Source: JALZAA01 sp046724655 (GTDB lineage Bacteria > Actinomycetota > Acidimicrobiia > IMCC26256 > JACDBD01). From it: a stretch of DNA of 35,564 nt. The translations under genes and the position numbers were made by a program. The stretch covers positions 1-35,564 of the forward strand of contig JBKOWY010000179.1 of NCBI GenBank assembly GCA_046724655.1. The letters run 5' to 3'. Below are positions 14,868-21,815 of this stretch, piece after piece; position 1 is the stretch's first letter, and every line of letters begins with the position of its first letter. The notes under the pieces were generated by a model, which worked only from the letters and a program-made list of their open reading frames with translations, was not told the origin of the DNA and ran no database searches.

Positions 14868-16355
14868 GTGGCCGTGCCCAAGGTCTGCGGGATCGAGACC
14901 GAATACGGCGTCACGCTCCGTGGGGCGACCGACGCCAACCCGGTGCTGGCCTCGTCGATGCTCATCAACGCGTACGTCGAGCACCGCAAGGTGGGCTGGG
15001 ACTTCGAGGACGAGTCACCGGGCCGTGACGCCCGCGGTTTCGCACGCGAGGGAGCATCGCCGCCGGAGATCGAGACCCACCTCGTCAACACCGTCCTCAC
15101 CAACGGCGCGCGCTACTACGTCGATCATGCGCACCCGGAGTATTCGACGCCGGAGTGCGCCGACGTGCTCGAGCTCGTGTGCGCCGACAAGGCGGGGGAG
15201 CGGATCCTCGCCCGTTCGATGAAGGCGGCAAGACGCCTCCTCGGCTCGGGACAGGAGATCGTCGTCTACAAGAACAACACCGACGGGAAGGGCAACTCGT
15301 ACGGTTGCCACGAGAACTACCTCGTGGACCGGGCGGTCCCGTTCGCCACGCTGGTTCGGCACCTGCTGCCGTGGTTCGTCACCCGGCAGGTGTTCACCGG
15401 CGCCGGCAAGGTCGGTGGGGAGAACGGCACCGCGCACACCGGTTACCAGCTGAGCCAGCGCGCCGACTTCTTCGAGGAAGAGGTAGGCCTCGAGACGACG
15501 CTGAAGCGTCCGATCGTCAACACTCGCGACGAGCCGCACGCCGACCCGCAGAAGTACCGGCGGCTGCACGTGATCGTCGGCGACGCCAACCTGTGTGACG
15601 TCGCGACGTTCCTGAAGGTAGGAACGACCGCCGTCCTGCTGGCGATGATCGAAGACGATTTCATCGACAAGGACTACTCGATCGTCTCGCCCGTGCCGGC
15701 GATGCGAGCCGTGTCCCACGACCCTGAGCTCCGGGCGACGGTCGAGCTCGTCGACGGAGGCACGATTTCCGCCGTCGACCTGCAGTGGGAGTTCCTACGC
15801 CTCGCCCAGAAGTACGCCGACGACGTCGGACTCGAGGCGTGTGGTGGCGAGGAGCTCGGGCAGCAGGTGCTCGCCCGGTGGGAGTCGACGCTCGCCGGGC
15901 TCGAACGCGACCCGAAGACGCTCAACGGACAGCTGGACTGGGTCACGAAGCTGGAGCTGCTCGACGCGTACCGCGAGCGTGACGGCATCGACTGGGATGA
16001 TCCGAAGCTGGCGCTGCTCGACCTCCAGTACCACGACGTGCGCACCGAGAAGTCGTTGTTCGAACGGCTGGTACGGGCGGGTAAGGTCGAGCGGTTGGTC
16101 GAGGAGCCCGATGTGACAACCGCCATGACCGAACCGCCTGCGAACACCCGTGCATACTTCCGGGGCCAGTGCCTGGCCAAGTGGGCCGACGCGGTCGTGG
16201 CCGCCAACTGGGACAGCCTGATTCTCGACGTAGGTAGCGATCCACTCCGACGCATCCCGATGATGGAGCCGCTGCGGGGAACGCAGGCCCATGTCGCGTC
16301 GTTGTTCGAGGAGTGCACGACCCCGGCCGAGCTGGTTGCTCGGCTGGCGTCGTAG
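14868..16355 (+). CDS. dop: Deamidase of Pup / depupylase
   Basis: A 495-residue carboxylate-amine-ligase-fold enzyme that converts the C-terminal Gln of Pup to Glu and also removes Pup from substrates. IETEYGV and the ATP-site acidic residues open the protein. Asp86 in YYVDHAHPEYS fits the catalytic Asp. The segment at residues 40-66 is the Dop-specific loop absent from PafA. YKNNTDGKGNSYGCHENYL and IVNTRDEPHADPQKYRRLH are shared with PafA at 19317. It starts at GTG 14868 and is followed by pup after 12 nt. Confidence 0.96.
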   Translation: MAVPKVCGIETEYGVTLRGATDANPVLASSMLINAYVEHRKVGWDFEDESPGRDARGFAREGASPPEIETHLVNTVLTNGARYYVDHAHPEYSTPECADVLELVCADKAGERILARSMKAARRLLGSGQEIVVYKNNTDGKGNSYGCHENYLVDRAVPFATLVRHLLPWFVTRQVFTGAGKVGGENGTAHTGYQLSQRADFFEEEVGLETTLKRPIVNTRDEPHADPQKYRRLHVIVGDANLCDVATFLKVGTTAVLLAMIEDDFIDKDYSIVSPVPAMRAVSHDPELRATVELVDGGTISAVDLQWEFLRLAQKYADDVGLEACGGEELGQQVLARWESTLAGLERDPKTLNGQLDWVTKLELLDAYRERDGIDWDDPKLALLDLQYHDVRTEKSLFERLVRAGKVERLVEEPDVTTAMTEPPANTRAYFRGQCLAKWADAVVAANWDSLILDVGSDPLRRIPMMEPLRGTQAHVASLFEECTTPAELVARLAS

Positions 16356-16367
16356 GAGGTCACCCCG

Positions 16368-16562
16368 ATGCCCGAACGAGAGCGCAAGCAGCGCCCGGCA
16401 CCGAAGGAACGCGTCGAAGAGGAAGTCGAAGACCTCGCGCCCCCGAAGCAAGGCGAGAAGATCAAGGAAGAGCTCGACGATCTTCTGGACGAGATCGACT
16501 CGGTGCTGGAAGAGAACGCCGAGGACTTCGTAAAGAGCTATGTCCAGAAAGGGGGTCAATGA
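16368..16562 (+). CDS. pup: Prokaryotic ubiquitin-like protein Pup
   Basis: A 64-residue, acidic, largely disordered modifier ending VQKGGQ. The C-terminal Gln must be deamidated by Dop before PafA can join it to substrate lysines. The central KIKEELDDLLDEIDSVLEEN segment becomes helical on ARC. ATG 16368 is preceded by GGAGG (16353-16357, overlapping the end of dop). The stop codon lies inside a long hairpin (16557-16589) that separates pup from the downstream genes. Confidence 0.98.
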   Translation: MPERERKQRPAPKERVEEEVEDLAPPKQGEKIKEELDDLLDEIDSVLEENAEDFVKSYVQKGGQ

Positions 16563-16589
16563 TTCGCGCATTATGTGCGTGAATCGTTG
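16557..16589 (+). terminator. Hairpin enclosing the pup stop codon (attenuator or 3'-end hairpin)
   Basis: CAATGATTCGCGCA (16557-16570), loop TTATG, TGCGTGAATCGTTG (16576-16589): a 14-bp stem with two G-U pairs, including the last Gln codon and TGA of pup. There is no T-run. It could end or protect a short arc-dop-pup message, leaving prcBA to its own promoter. Confidence 0.6.
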
Positions 16590-16618
16590 ATCTCACACCC
16601 CAAACGTACGATCAGCGC

Positions 16619-16756
16619 ATGAAGCGCTGTCCCGACTGCGGTAGATACAAGCCTCTCGAAGAGTTCCCGCGAAACAAGCGGATGCGCGATGGCCGACATG
16701 CGTATTGCAAGCCGTGTCACAACGCGCGGGGACGTGAGACCAAAGAGCGTTTGTAA
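16619..16756 (+). pseudogene. N-terminal zinc-ribbon fragment of a split endonuclease VII-like gene
   Basis: ATG 16619 opens a 45-codon frame ending at TAA 16754. It encodes MKRCPDCGRYKPLEEFPRN, then AYCKPCHNARGRETKERL, a CxxC...CxxC zinc site. The same frame continues without any other stop into the HNH-containing ORF at 16778-17083. In intact actinobacterial relatives, as I recall them, this module is joined to the endonuclease VII domain through a Tyr-Gly-Gly linker; here the Tyr codon is replaced by TAA. It may be a pseudogene, or two separately translated halves. Confidence 0.7.
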
Positions 16757-16777
16757 GGAGGGAATCGGCATTACCAC

Positions 16778-17083
16778 TTGAAGCGTCGTTATGGCATCGG
16801 CGCTGCGGAAGTCGACGAAATGACTCGCGACCAGGGAGGCGTCTGCCCCATTTGCCGGAGACCGGATCCTGAGCACGTTGATCACGATCACGCGACGAAC
16901 CGCGTCCGCGGCGTCCTGTGCTTCAACTGCAACGGGGGGCTCGGACAGTTCGAAGATGACACCGAACGGCTCGCACGCGCGCAGCTGTATGTCGAGGAGG
17001 CGCATCTCAGTCCGCGGGAGCGCGCTGTGTTATCCGCCATGATCCGGGAGCGGGCGCTCGCGTTGCGGGGGAGTGCGGCGTAA
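16778..17083 (+). CDS. Endonuclease VII-like HNH domain protein (C-terminal part of split gene)
   Basis: A 101-residue ORF from TTG 16778 with the recombination endonuclease VII/HNH pattern: KRRYGIGAAEVDEM, CPICRR, the metal site HVDHDHATNRVRGVLC, and CFNCNGGLGQFEDD. Four Cys hold zinc and the His/Asp cluster would cut DNA. An AAGGAGGG sequence lies at 16755-16762, created by the upstream stop, but 15 nt from the TTG, which is long for initiation. It lies between pup and prcB. Whether the half without its zinc-ribbon partner is active is unknown. Confidence 0.72.
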   Translation: MKRRYGIGAAEVDEMTRDQGGVCPICRRPDPEHVDHDHATNRVRGVLCFNCNGGLGQFEDDTERLARAQLYVEEAHLSPRERAVLSAMIRERALALRGSAA

Positions 17084-17092
17084 GCTGCGCGT

Positions 17093-17293
17093 ATGGCGTT
17101 TCCCGGGCTTCCCGCTGGCGGAGTTCCACCCGGGCCGGTGGCGGGGGAGTACGCCCGGGCCCACGCCCAGGCGGCAGCGGCGCAGCATCGGTTGCCGTCG
17201 GCCGAAGTGCTGCAAGGCATGGACGACGAGCGACGCGTCCGGCGGCTTCGGCGTGTACTGCGGTTCTGGCGACTGTTCGGCCGCGTTCGCTGA
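17093..17293 (+). CDS. Hypothetical 66-residue basic-tailed protein
   Basis: A small unrecognised ORF 9 nt after the endonuclease VII-like gene and 28 nt before prcB. The N-terminus is Gly/Pro rich (FPGLPAGGVPPGPVAGEY), then an Ala-rich helix, and the C-terminus is very basic and aromatic (RRVRRLRRVLRFWRLFGRVR), suggesting an amphipathic helix that binds membrane or nucleic acid. ATG start. Codon choice is compatible with neighbours but the length is too short to be decisive. Confidence 0.5.
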   Translation: MAFPGLPAGGVPPGPVAGEYARAHAQAAAAQHRLPSAEVLQGMDDERRVRRLRRVLRFWRLFGRVR

Positions 17294-17306
17294 CACAACG
17301 CCCGTG

Positions 17307-17312
17307 TAGGCT
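17307..17312 (+). promoter_or_regulatory. TAGGCT -10 element of prcBA
   Basis: TAGGCT 9 nt before ATG 17322, predicting a start near 17319 and a nearly leaderless message. It would allow the proteasome core genes to be expressed separately from arc-dop-pup. Confidence 0.45.
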
Positions 17313-17321
17313 CGCTCGGCG

Positions 17322-18146
17322 ATGAACGAGCGCCCGCTTCCCGCGTTCGGGCCCGAATTCGACCCGGGACCGTCGTTCGTCGAGTTGCTGCGCCGGCTCG
17401 GTCCGTCCGAAGGAGCCGGTGCCGCATCGATCCAAGGATCGGGGAGCCAGGGACCTCAGCTCGAGCTCACGCACGGCACCACGGTCGTCGCCATTCGGTA
17501 TGCGGACGGCGTCGTGCTCGCAGGTGACCGGCGCGCAACGGCGGGCACCCAGATCGCCAGCCGGCGCATCGAGAAGGTGTTCCGCGCCGACCGCTATTCG
17601 GGCGTCGCGATCGCAGGGGTTGCCGGGCCCGGGACCGAGATGGTGCGTCTGTTCCAGACCCAGCTCGAGCACTACGAGAAGATCGAAGGCGAGCCCCTCT
17701 CGCTCGAAGGGAAGGCCAACCAGCTCTCGCAGATGGTTCGGGCCAACTTCCCTGCCGCGCTCCAGGGGCTCCTCGTGGTGCCGCTGTTCGCCGGGTACGA
17801 CGAGCGCCGGCGCAACGGCCGGGTGTTCAGCTTCGACCCGACCGGCGGCAAGTACGAAGAGACGGACTTCCAGGCGAATGGCTCCGGCGGGGTCCACGCC
17901 AAGAACTGGATCAAGGCGCAGTGGCGCGAAGGTCTCAGCGCGGATGAAGCCACCGACCTGGCGGTGCGCGCGCTGTTCGCGGCAGCCGACGAGGACATCG
18001 CGACGGGCGGTCCCGACCTCGTGCGGCGCATCTTCCCGACCGTCGCCGTGATCAACGGCGACGGGTACCGGGGTATGACCGACGACGAGGTCGGCCAGCG
18101 CGCCCAAGCACTGCTCGGCGGGCGTGAGGAGGGCGCGGGCCTATGA
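17322..18146 (+). CDS. prcB: 20S proteasome beta subunit (catalytic)
   Basis: A 274-residue precursor. The 52-residue propeptide ends LTHG and is removed autocatalytically to expose Thr53 (TTVVAIRYADGVVLAGDRRA), the N-terminal nucleophile. The Asp and Lys partners are in GDRRAT and SRRIEKVFRAD, and FQANGSGG is the family's Ser-Gly-Gly region. ATG 17322 starts the conserved propeptide. The stop overlaps prcA (ATGA), as expected for 1:1 synthesis. Confidence 0.97.
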   Translation: MNERPLPAFGPEFDPGPSFVELLRRLGPSEGAGAASIQGSGSQGPQLELTHGTTVVAIRYADGVVLAGDRRATAGTQIASRRIEKVFRADRYSGVAIAGVAGPGTEMVRLFQTQLEHYEKIEGEPLSLEGKANQLSQMVRANFPAALQGLLVVPLFAGYDERRRNGRVFSFDPTGGKYEETDFQANGSGGVHAKNWIKAQWREGLSADEATDLAVRALFAAADEDIATGGPDLVRRIFPTVAVINGDGYRGMTDDEVGQRAQALLGGREEGAGL

Positions 18147-18826
18147 CGATGCCCTTCTACGTGTCGCCCGAGCAGGTCATGAAGGACCGCGCCGACTACG
18201 CGCGCAAAGGCATCGCACGCGGCCGCAGCCTCATCGCCCTCGAAGCGACCGACGGCATCGTCATCGTCGCCGAAAACCCGTCGCGCACGCTCTACAAGAC
18301 CAGTGAGATCTACGACCGCATCGCGTTCGCCGGCGTCGGCAAGTACAACGAGTTCGAGATGCTCAAGATCGCGGGCGTCCGGCAGGCGGACCTCAGGGGG
18401 TACTCGTACTCACGGGAGGACGTCAACGCCCGCTCGCTCGCCAACGCATACGCACAGACGCTCGGGCAGGTGTTCACCCACGAGATGAAGCCGTACGAGG
18501 TCGAGATCCTCGTCGCCCAGGTCGGGGAGACCCAAGCAGACGACGAGCTCTTCCACATCCTGTACGACGGCACGGTGCAGGACGAAGAGGGGTACACGGT
18601 CCTCGGCGGGCAGGCCGAGAGCATCGCCGAGATGCTCGAAGCTCGATACCAGACGGGGCTCTCTTCGTCCGACGCCATCAAGTTCGGCGCGTCCGTACTC
18701 GGGGAGAGCGACGGGCAGCCGCTCACGCCCGACCAGCTCGAGGTCGCCACGCTCCAGCGCGGCTTGCCGGGACGGGCGTTCCGGCGGATCAAAGGCGACG
18801 AGCTGGCACGCACGCTCGCCGCCTAG
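18143..18826 (+). CDS. prcA: 20S proteasome alpha subunit
   Basis: A 227-residue non-catalytic ring subunit. MTMPFYVSPEQVMKDRADYA is the N-terminal gate region and helix H0 entry; it lacks the nucleophilic Thr. ARKGIARGRSLIALEATDGI and YDRIAFAGVGKYNEFEMLK are family-typical. The outer rings dock the ARC ATPase, whose QYL tail fits between alpha subunits. ATG 18143 overlaps the prcB stop. The end is 8 nt from the convergent DUF2007-like gene. Confidence 0.97.
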   Translation: MTMPFYVSPEQVMKDRADYARKGIARGRSLIALEATDGIVIVAENPSRTLYKTSEIYDRIAFAGVGKYNEFEMLKIAGVRQADLRGYSYSREDVNARSLANAYAQTLGQVFTHEMKPYEVEILVAQVGETQADDELFHILYDGTVQDEEGYTVLGGQAESIAEMLEARYQTGLSSSDAIKFGASVLGESDGQPLTPDQLEVATLQRGLPGRAFRRIKGDELARTLAA

Positions 18827-18834
18827 GCTCCGCC

Positions 18835-19173
18835 TCAGACGAAGCGAAGGTAGAGGATCAGCGGAGCGGCCACCGCCGCGACCAGCGACGCCAGCGCCGC
18901 ACCTCGAGCCCACGGTCCGGGTGTCGTCCGGGTGCCACCCCACTCGCGTGGAGCTGCGAGCGCGGCATCCACCTCGTCGACGAGCAATACGAGCAGCGCG
19001 TCGTCCATCTGATCGGACGGGACGTACACCTCGATCCGGGCCATGTCACCGACCGTGAGCAGGTATGGCCCGTCGACCGGGCCTCGTAACTCGGTCTCGA
19101 TCCCCTCGGAGTGCAGACGGGCCCGCAGGACGTGCGCCGAGAACGATCCACTCACGTAGGTCAGCCGTTGCAT
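18835..19173 (-). CDS. DUF2007-like signal-transducing protein with C-terminal membrane helix
   Basis: A protein of about 112 residues. The first 70 residues (QRLTYVSGSFSAHVLRARL, SEGIETELRGPVDGPY, IEVYVPSDQMDDALLVL) look like a DUF2007 domain, which folds like the GlnB/PII-type ferredoxin fold. A terminal hydrophobic segment (ALASLVAAVAAPLILYLRF) is a likely tail anchor. The frame is open upstream to 19203, but ATG 19173 is preferred because GGTGGGG precedes it and a TAGGAT -10 lies at 19195-19190. It lies on the opposite strand inside the proteasome locus. Function unknown. Confidence 0.7.
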   Translation of the reverse strand: MQRLTYVSGSFSAHVLRARLHSEGIETELRGPVDGPYLLTVGDMARIEVYVPSDQMDDALLVLLVDEVDAALAAPREWGGTRTTPGPWARGAALASLVAAVAAPLILYLRFV

Positions 19174-19189
19174 CCCCACCACGCACGCG

Positions 19190-19195
19190 ATCCTA
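19190..19195 (-). promoter_or_regulatory. TAGGAT -10 element of the DUF2007-like gene
   Basis: On the minus strand TAGGAT ends 16 nt before ATG 19173, predicting transcription from about 19183 and a short leader. It is divergent from the pafA promoter. Confidence 0.38.
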
Positions 19196-19241
19196 CGGCG
19201 CACCGGGGGCGCACCGGCTCGGGAAGCCGCCCTCGTGCCAG

Positions 19242-19247
19242 TACGCT
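19242..19247 (+). promoter_or_regulatory. TACGCT -10 element of pafA
   Basis: TACGCT is the only -10-like hexamer in the 143-bp divergent gap on the plus strand. Transcription from about 19254 would place the whole hairpin repeat (19255-19303) in the pafA leader. Confidence 0.38.
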
Positions 19248-19254
19248 CCGCTGG

Positions 19255-19303
19255 GACGGCGGCTTTGCTGACCGTCGCCGCAAAGCCGGAGTTTGCGACT
19301 GCG
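19255..19303. repeat. Copy B of the 48-49 bp hairpin repeat, in the pafA leader
   Basis: About 90% identical to 12440-12487. It contains a perfect 9-bp inverted repeat CGGCTTTGC (19260-19268) and GCAAAGCCG (19280-19288). A third segment TTTGC (19292-19296) can instead pair with GCAAA (19280-19284), so two exclusive hairpins are possible. It ends 6 nt before the pafA Shine-Dalgarno. Confidence 0.65.
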
Positions 19304-19316
19304 ACAATGGAGGAAC

Positions 19317-20675
19317 GTGGAGCGCCGAATCTTCGGTCTCGAGAACGAGTACGGGGTCACGTGCACCCTTCGCGGCCAGCGTCGCCTGAGTCCCGACGAG
19401 GTGGCGCGCTACCTGTTTCGGCGGGTCGTCTCGTGGGGTCGATCCAGCAACGTCTTTCTCGAGAACGGCGCCCGGCTCTACCTCGACGTCGGCAGTCACC
19501 CCGAGTACGCCACGCCCGAGTGCGACTCGATCGACGACCTCGTCGTGCACGACAAGGCCGGAGAGCGGATTCTGGAAGGTCTCGTACGCAGCGCCGAGCA
19601 ACGCCTCCGTGAAGAAGGCATTCGGGGCGAGGTGTTCCTGTTCAAGAACAACACCGACTCGGCCGGCAACTCCTACGGGTGCCACGAGAACTACCTCGTC
19701 GAGCGGGACGGCGACTTCGCCAAGTTCACCGACGTGCTCATCCCGTTCCTCGTCACTCGACAGGTCTACGCGGGCGCGGGAAAGGTCCTCCAGACCGCAC
19801 GCGGGGCCATGTACTGCGTCAGTCAACGGGCCGAGCACATCTGGGAGGGCGTGTCCAGCGCCACGACCCGGTCCCGACCGATCATCAACACGCGTGACGA
19901 GCCGCACGCTGACGCCGAGCGTTTCCGACGACTGCACGTGATCGTCGGCGACTCGAACATGAGCGAATACACGACGTTCCTGAAGATCGGCGCCACGTCG
20001 GTGGTGCTGAGGATGCTCGAAGAGGACGCCAGCCCGTGGCGTGACCTCACGCTCGAGAACCCGATCCGCGCCATCCGCGAGATCAGCCACGACCTGACCT
20101 GCCGCCGCCGGGTGCGCCTGGCCAACGGGCGCGAGCTCTCTGCGATCGAGATCCAGGCCGAGTACCTCAACCGGGCGCTGCGCTTCGCCAAGCGCCGCGG
20201 ACTCACACCGCTCGAGGAGCAGGCGTTGCGCATGTGGGAGCACGCCATGGTCCGTCTGCAGGACGATCCGCTGTCCCTCGACACCGAGGTCGACTGGGTC
20301 ATCAAGTACCACCTGATCGAGGCGTACCGGAAGCGGCACGATCTGCCTCTGACGCACCCGCGTATCGCGTTGCTCGACCTCTCGTACCACGACGTGACGC
20401 GCGCGCGTTCCCTCTACTACCTCCTCGAGCGACGCGGGAAGCTGCAGCGGACCGTTCGGGACAGGGACATCGAGAATGCGGTGACGAGCCCTCCTCAGAC
20501 CACCAGAGCGCGGCTGCGGGGCGCGTTCATCAAACGGGCCAAGGAGCGCAAACGCGACTACACGGTCGACTGGGTCCACCTGAAGCTGAACGACCAGGCC
20601 CAGCGCACTGTGCTCTGCAAGGACCCGTTCAAAGCGCGCGACGACCGCGTCGAGCGGCTGATCTCTTCCCTGTAG
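19317..20675 (+). CDS. pafA: Pup-protein ligase
   Basis: A 452-residue enzyme that phosphorylates the C-terminal Glu of deamidated Pup and joins it to substrate lysines. RRIFGLENEYGVTCT, LSPDEVARYLFRRVVSWGRS and the catalytic Asp57 in LYLDVGSHPEYA are diagnostic; the length equals that of mycobacterial PafA. FLFKNNTDSAGNSYGCHENY and INTRDEPHADAERFRRLH are shared with Dop, but the Dop loop is absent. GTG 19317 follows GGAGG (19309-19313) by only 3 nt; a TTG at 19293 in frame is less likely because the family begins at this residue. Confidence 0.97.
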   Translation: MERRIFGLENEYGVTCTLRGQRRLSPDEVARYLFRRVVSWGRSSNVFLENGARLYLDVGSHPEYATPECDSIDDLVVHDKAGERILEGLVRSAEQRLREEGIRGEVFLFKNNTDSAGNSYGCHENYLVERDGDFAKFTDVLIPFLVTRQVYAGAGKVLQTARGAMYCVSQRAEHIWEGVSSATTRSRPIINTRDEPHADAERFRRLHVIVGDSNMSEYTTFLKIGATSVVLRMLEEDASPWRDLTLENPIRAIREISHDLTCRRRVRLANGRELSAIEIQAEYLNRALRFAKRRGLTPLEEQALRMWEHAMVRLQDDPLSLDTEVDWVIKYHLIEAYRKRHDLPLTHPRIALLDLSYHDVTRARSLYYLLERRGKLQRTVRDRDIENAVTSPPQTTRARLRGAFIKRAKERKRDYTVDWVHLKLNDQAQRTVLCKDPFKARDDRVERLISSL

Positions 20676-20682
20676 CGAGTCT

Positions 20683-20718
20683 GGGCGGAAACGGCCGCCG
20701 ACGGGGCGGCGTCCGCCC
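20683..20718 (+). terminator. Hairpin after pafA
   Basis: GGGCGGA (20683-20689) and TCCGCCC (20712-20718) form a 7-bp stem with GC-rich inner complementarity, just after the pafA stop. No T-run follows. It would separate pafA from the DUF3866 gene. Confidence 0.5.
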
Positions 20719-20738
20719 CTCCTCCTGGGTTTCGCCCC

Positions 20739-20744
20739 TAACCT
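20739..20744 (+). promoter_or_regulatory. TAACCT -10 element of the DUF3866 gene (leaderless)
   Basis: TAACCT followed by exactly 6 nt (CGGCGC) and ATG 20751, the same geometry as at dop. No Shine-Dalgarno is present. Confidence 0.48.
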
Positions 20745-20750
20745 CGGCGC

Positions 20751-21815
20751 ATGCCGTCGTTTCGGTCGGGGAAGGTGACCCAGCTGCTCGTCGAGCGGCC
20801 GGGGTTGCAGCGCGTCGATGTCGATCTCGGCGACGGCCCGGAGCGTGCGTATGTGCTCACGCAGCTGACGGGCACGGTGAACGTGGGTGATCGGGTCGTC
20901 GTCAACACCACAGCCGTCGAGCTCGGGCTCGGCACGGGTGGCTGGCACGTCGTCCACTGGAACCTCGAACGCGAGACATGGTCGGAACGCGGACCGGGGC
21001 ACATCATCAAGAGCCGCTACACGAGCTTCCAAGCCGACGTCGGCAGCACCGAAGAGCACCTGGAGGAGTTGGCGGAGGTCGAGTCGGTCGACGGTATGCC
21101 GGTCGTAGCCGCAGCGCTGCACAGTCAGCTCGCGGCGGCAGCGGTCGCGTTCAAGGAGCGCGCGCCGGACGCCCGGCTTGCGTACGCGATGACCGATGGC
21201 GCCGGGCTCCCGCTTGCGCTGTCGGACCTGGTGTACGCGCTTCGGGAACGCGAGCTCATCGATGCCACCGTGACGTGCGGTCACGCCTTCGGCGGCGACT
21301 ACGAGGCCGTGTCGATCTTCTCGGCGCTCGCAATCGCCCGCCACGCGGCCGGCGCCGACGCCGTGGTGGTCGCCATGGGTCCGGGCATCGTCGGCACGAA
21401 CACCCGCCTTGGATTCTCGGGTATGGAAGCGGGTCCGATCCTCGACGCCGCCGTCGCCCTCGGTGGACAGCCGATCGCGTGCCTGCGGGTCTCGTTCGCC
21501 GATCCTCGGGCACGCCACCTCGGGCTCTCGCACCACTCCCGTACGGCGCTGCGGCTTGCCTGCCGCGAGCGAGTGGAGGTCGCGGTTCCGAAGCTCGGCC
21601 GCGATCAAGACACCCGCCTCCGGGCCGACCTGGTGGGCGCGGGCATCGACCAGCGGCACGAACTGATCGAAGTCACGCCACCGGACGTGCTCGGCTTGTT
21701 CGAGCACCACGCCCTCGAGGTCACCTCCATGGGCCGAGCGGCGGCCGACGACCCGGCGCTGTTCCTCGCGGCGGGGGCGGCCGGGGTGCTCGCCGCCGAT
21801 CGTGCGCGCCTGTGA
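20751..21815 (+). CDS. DUF3866 family protein
   Basis: A 354-residue protein resembling the actinobacterial DUF3866 family, function unknown. Conserved-looking blocks are GWHVVHWNLER, GHIIKSRYTSFQADVGSTEE, PVVAAALHSQLA, YAMTDGAGLPLALSDLV, TCGHAFGGDYEAVS and GPGIVGTNTRLGFSGME. The Gly-rich VVVAMGPGIVGTNT and HAFGGDYEA segments suggest a Rossmann-like binding site, but no catalytic motif is recognised. No signal peptide or membrane helix is seen. The stop overlaps pafB, linking it to the PafBC regulators. Confidence 0.78.
   Translation: MPSFRSGKVTQLLVERPGLQRVDVDLGDGPERAYVLTQLTGTVNVGDRVVVNTTAVELGLGTGGWHVVHWNLERETWSERGPGHIIKSRYTSFQADVGSTEEHLEELAEVESVDGMPVVAAALHSQLAAAAVAFKERAPDARLAYAMTDGAGLPLALSDLVYALRERELIDATVTCGHAFGGDYEAVSIFSALAIARHAAGADAVVVAMGPGIVGTNTRLGFSGMEAGPILDAAVALGGQPIACLRVSFADPRARHLGLSHHSRTALRLACRERVEVAVPKLGRDQDTRLRADLVGAGIDQRHELIEVTPPDVLGLFEHHALEVTSMGRAAADDPALFLAAGAAGVLAADRARL

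Noticed and set aside
16754..16756. Recoding of the TAA inside the endonuclease VII-like gene as an amino acid
   Set aside because: Known stop recoding for selenocysteine uses UGA and for pyrrolysine uses UAG. UAA read-through has no support here; a nonsense change or sequence error is simpler.
19161..21710. An 849-codon open frame on the minus strand
   Set aside because: It lies antisense to pafA and the DUF3866 gene, both clear by family motifs. Its residues are Arg/Val/Asp-rich and lack any recognisable domain, as expected for the shadow frame of high-GC coding DNA.
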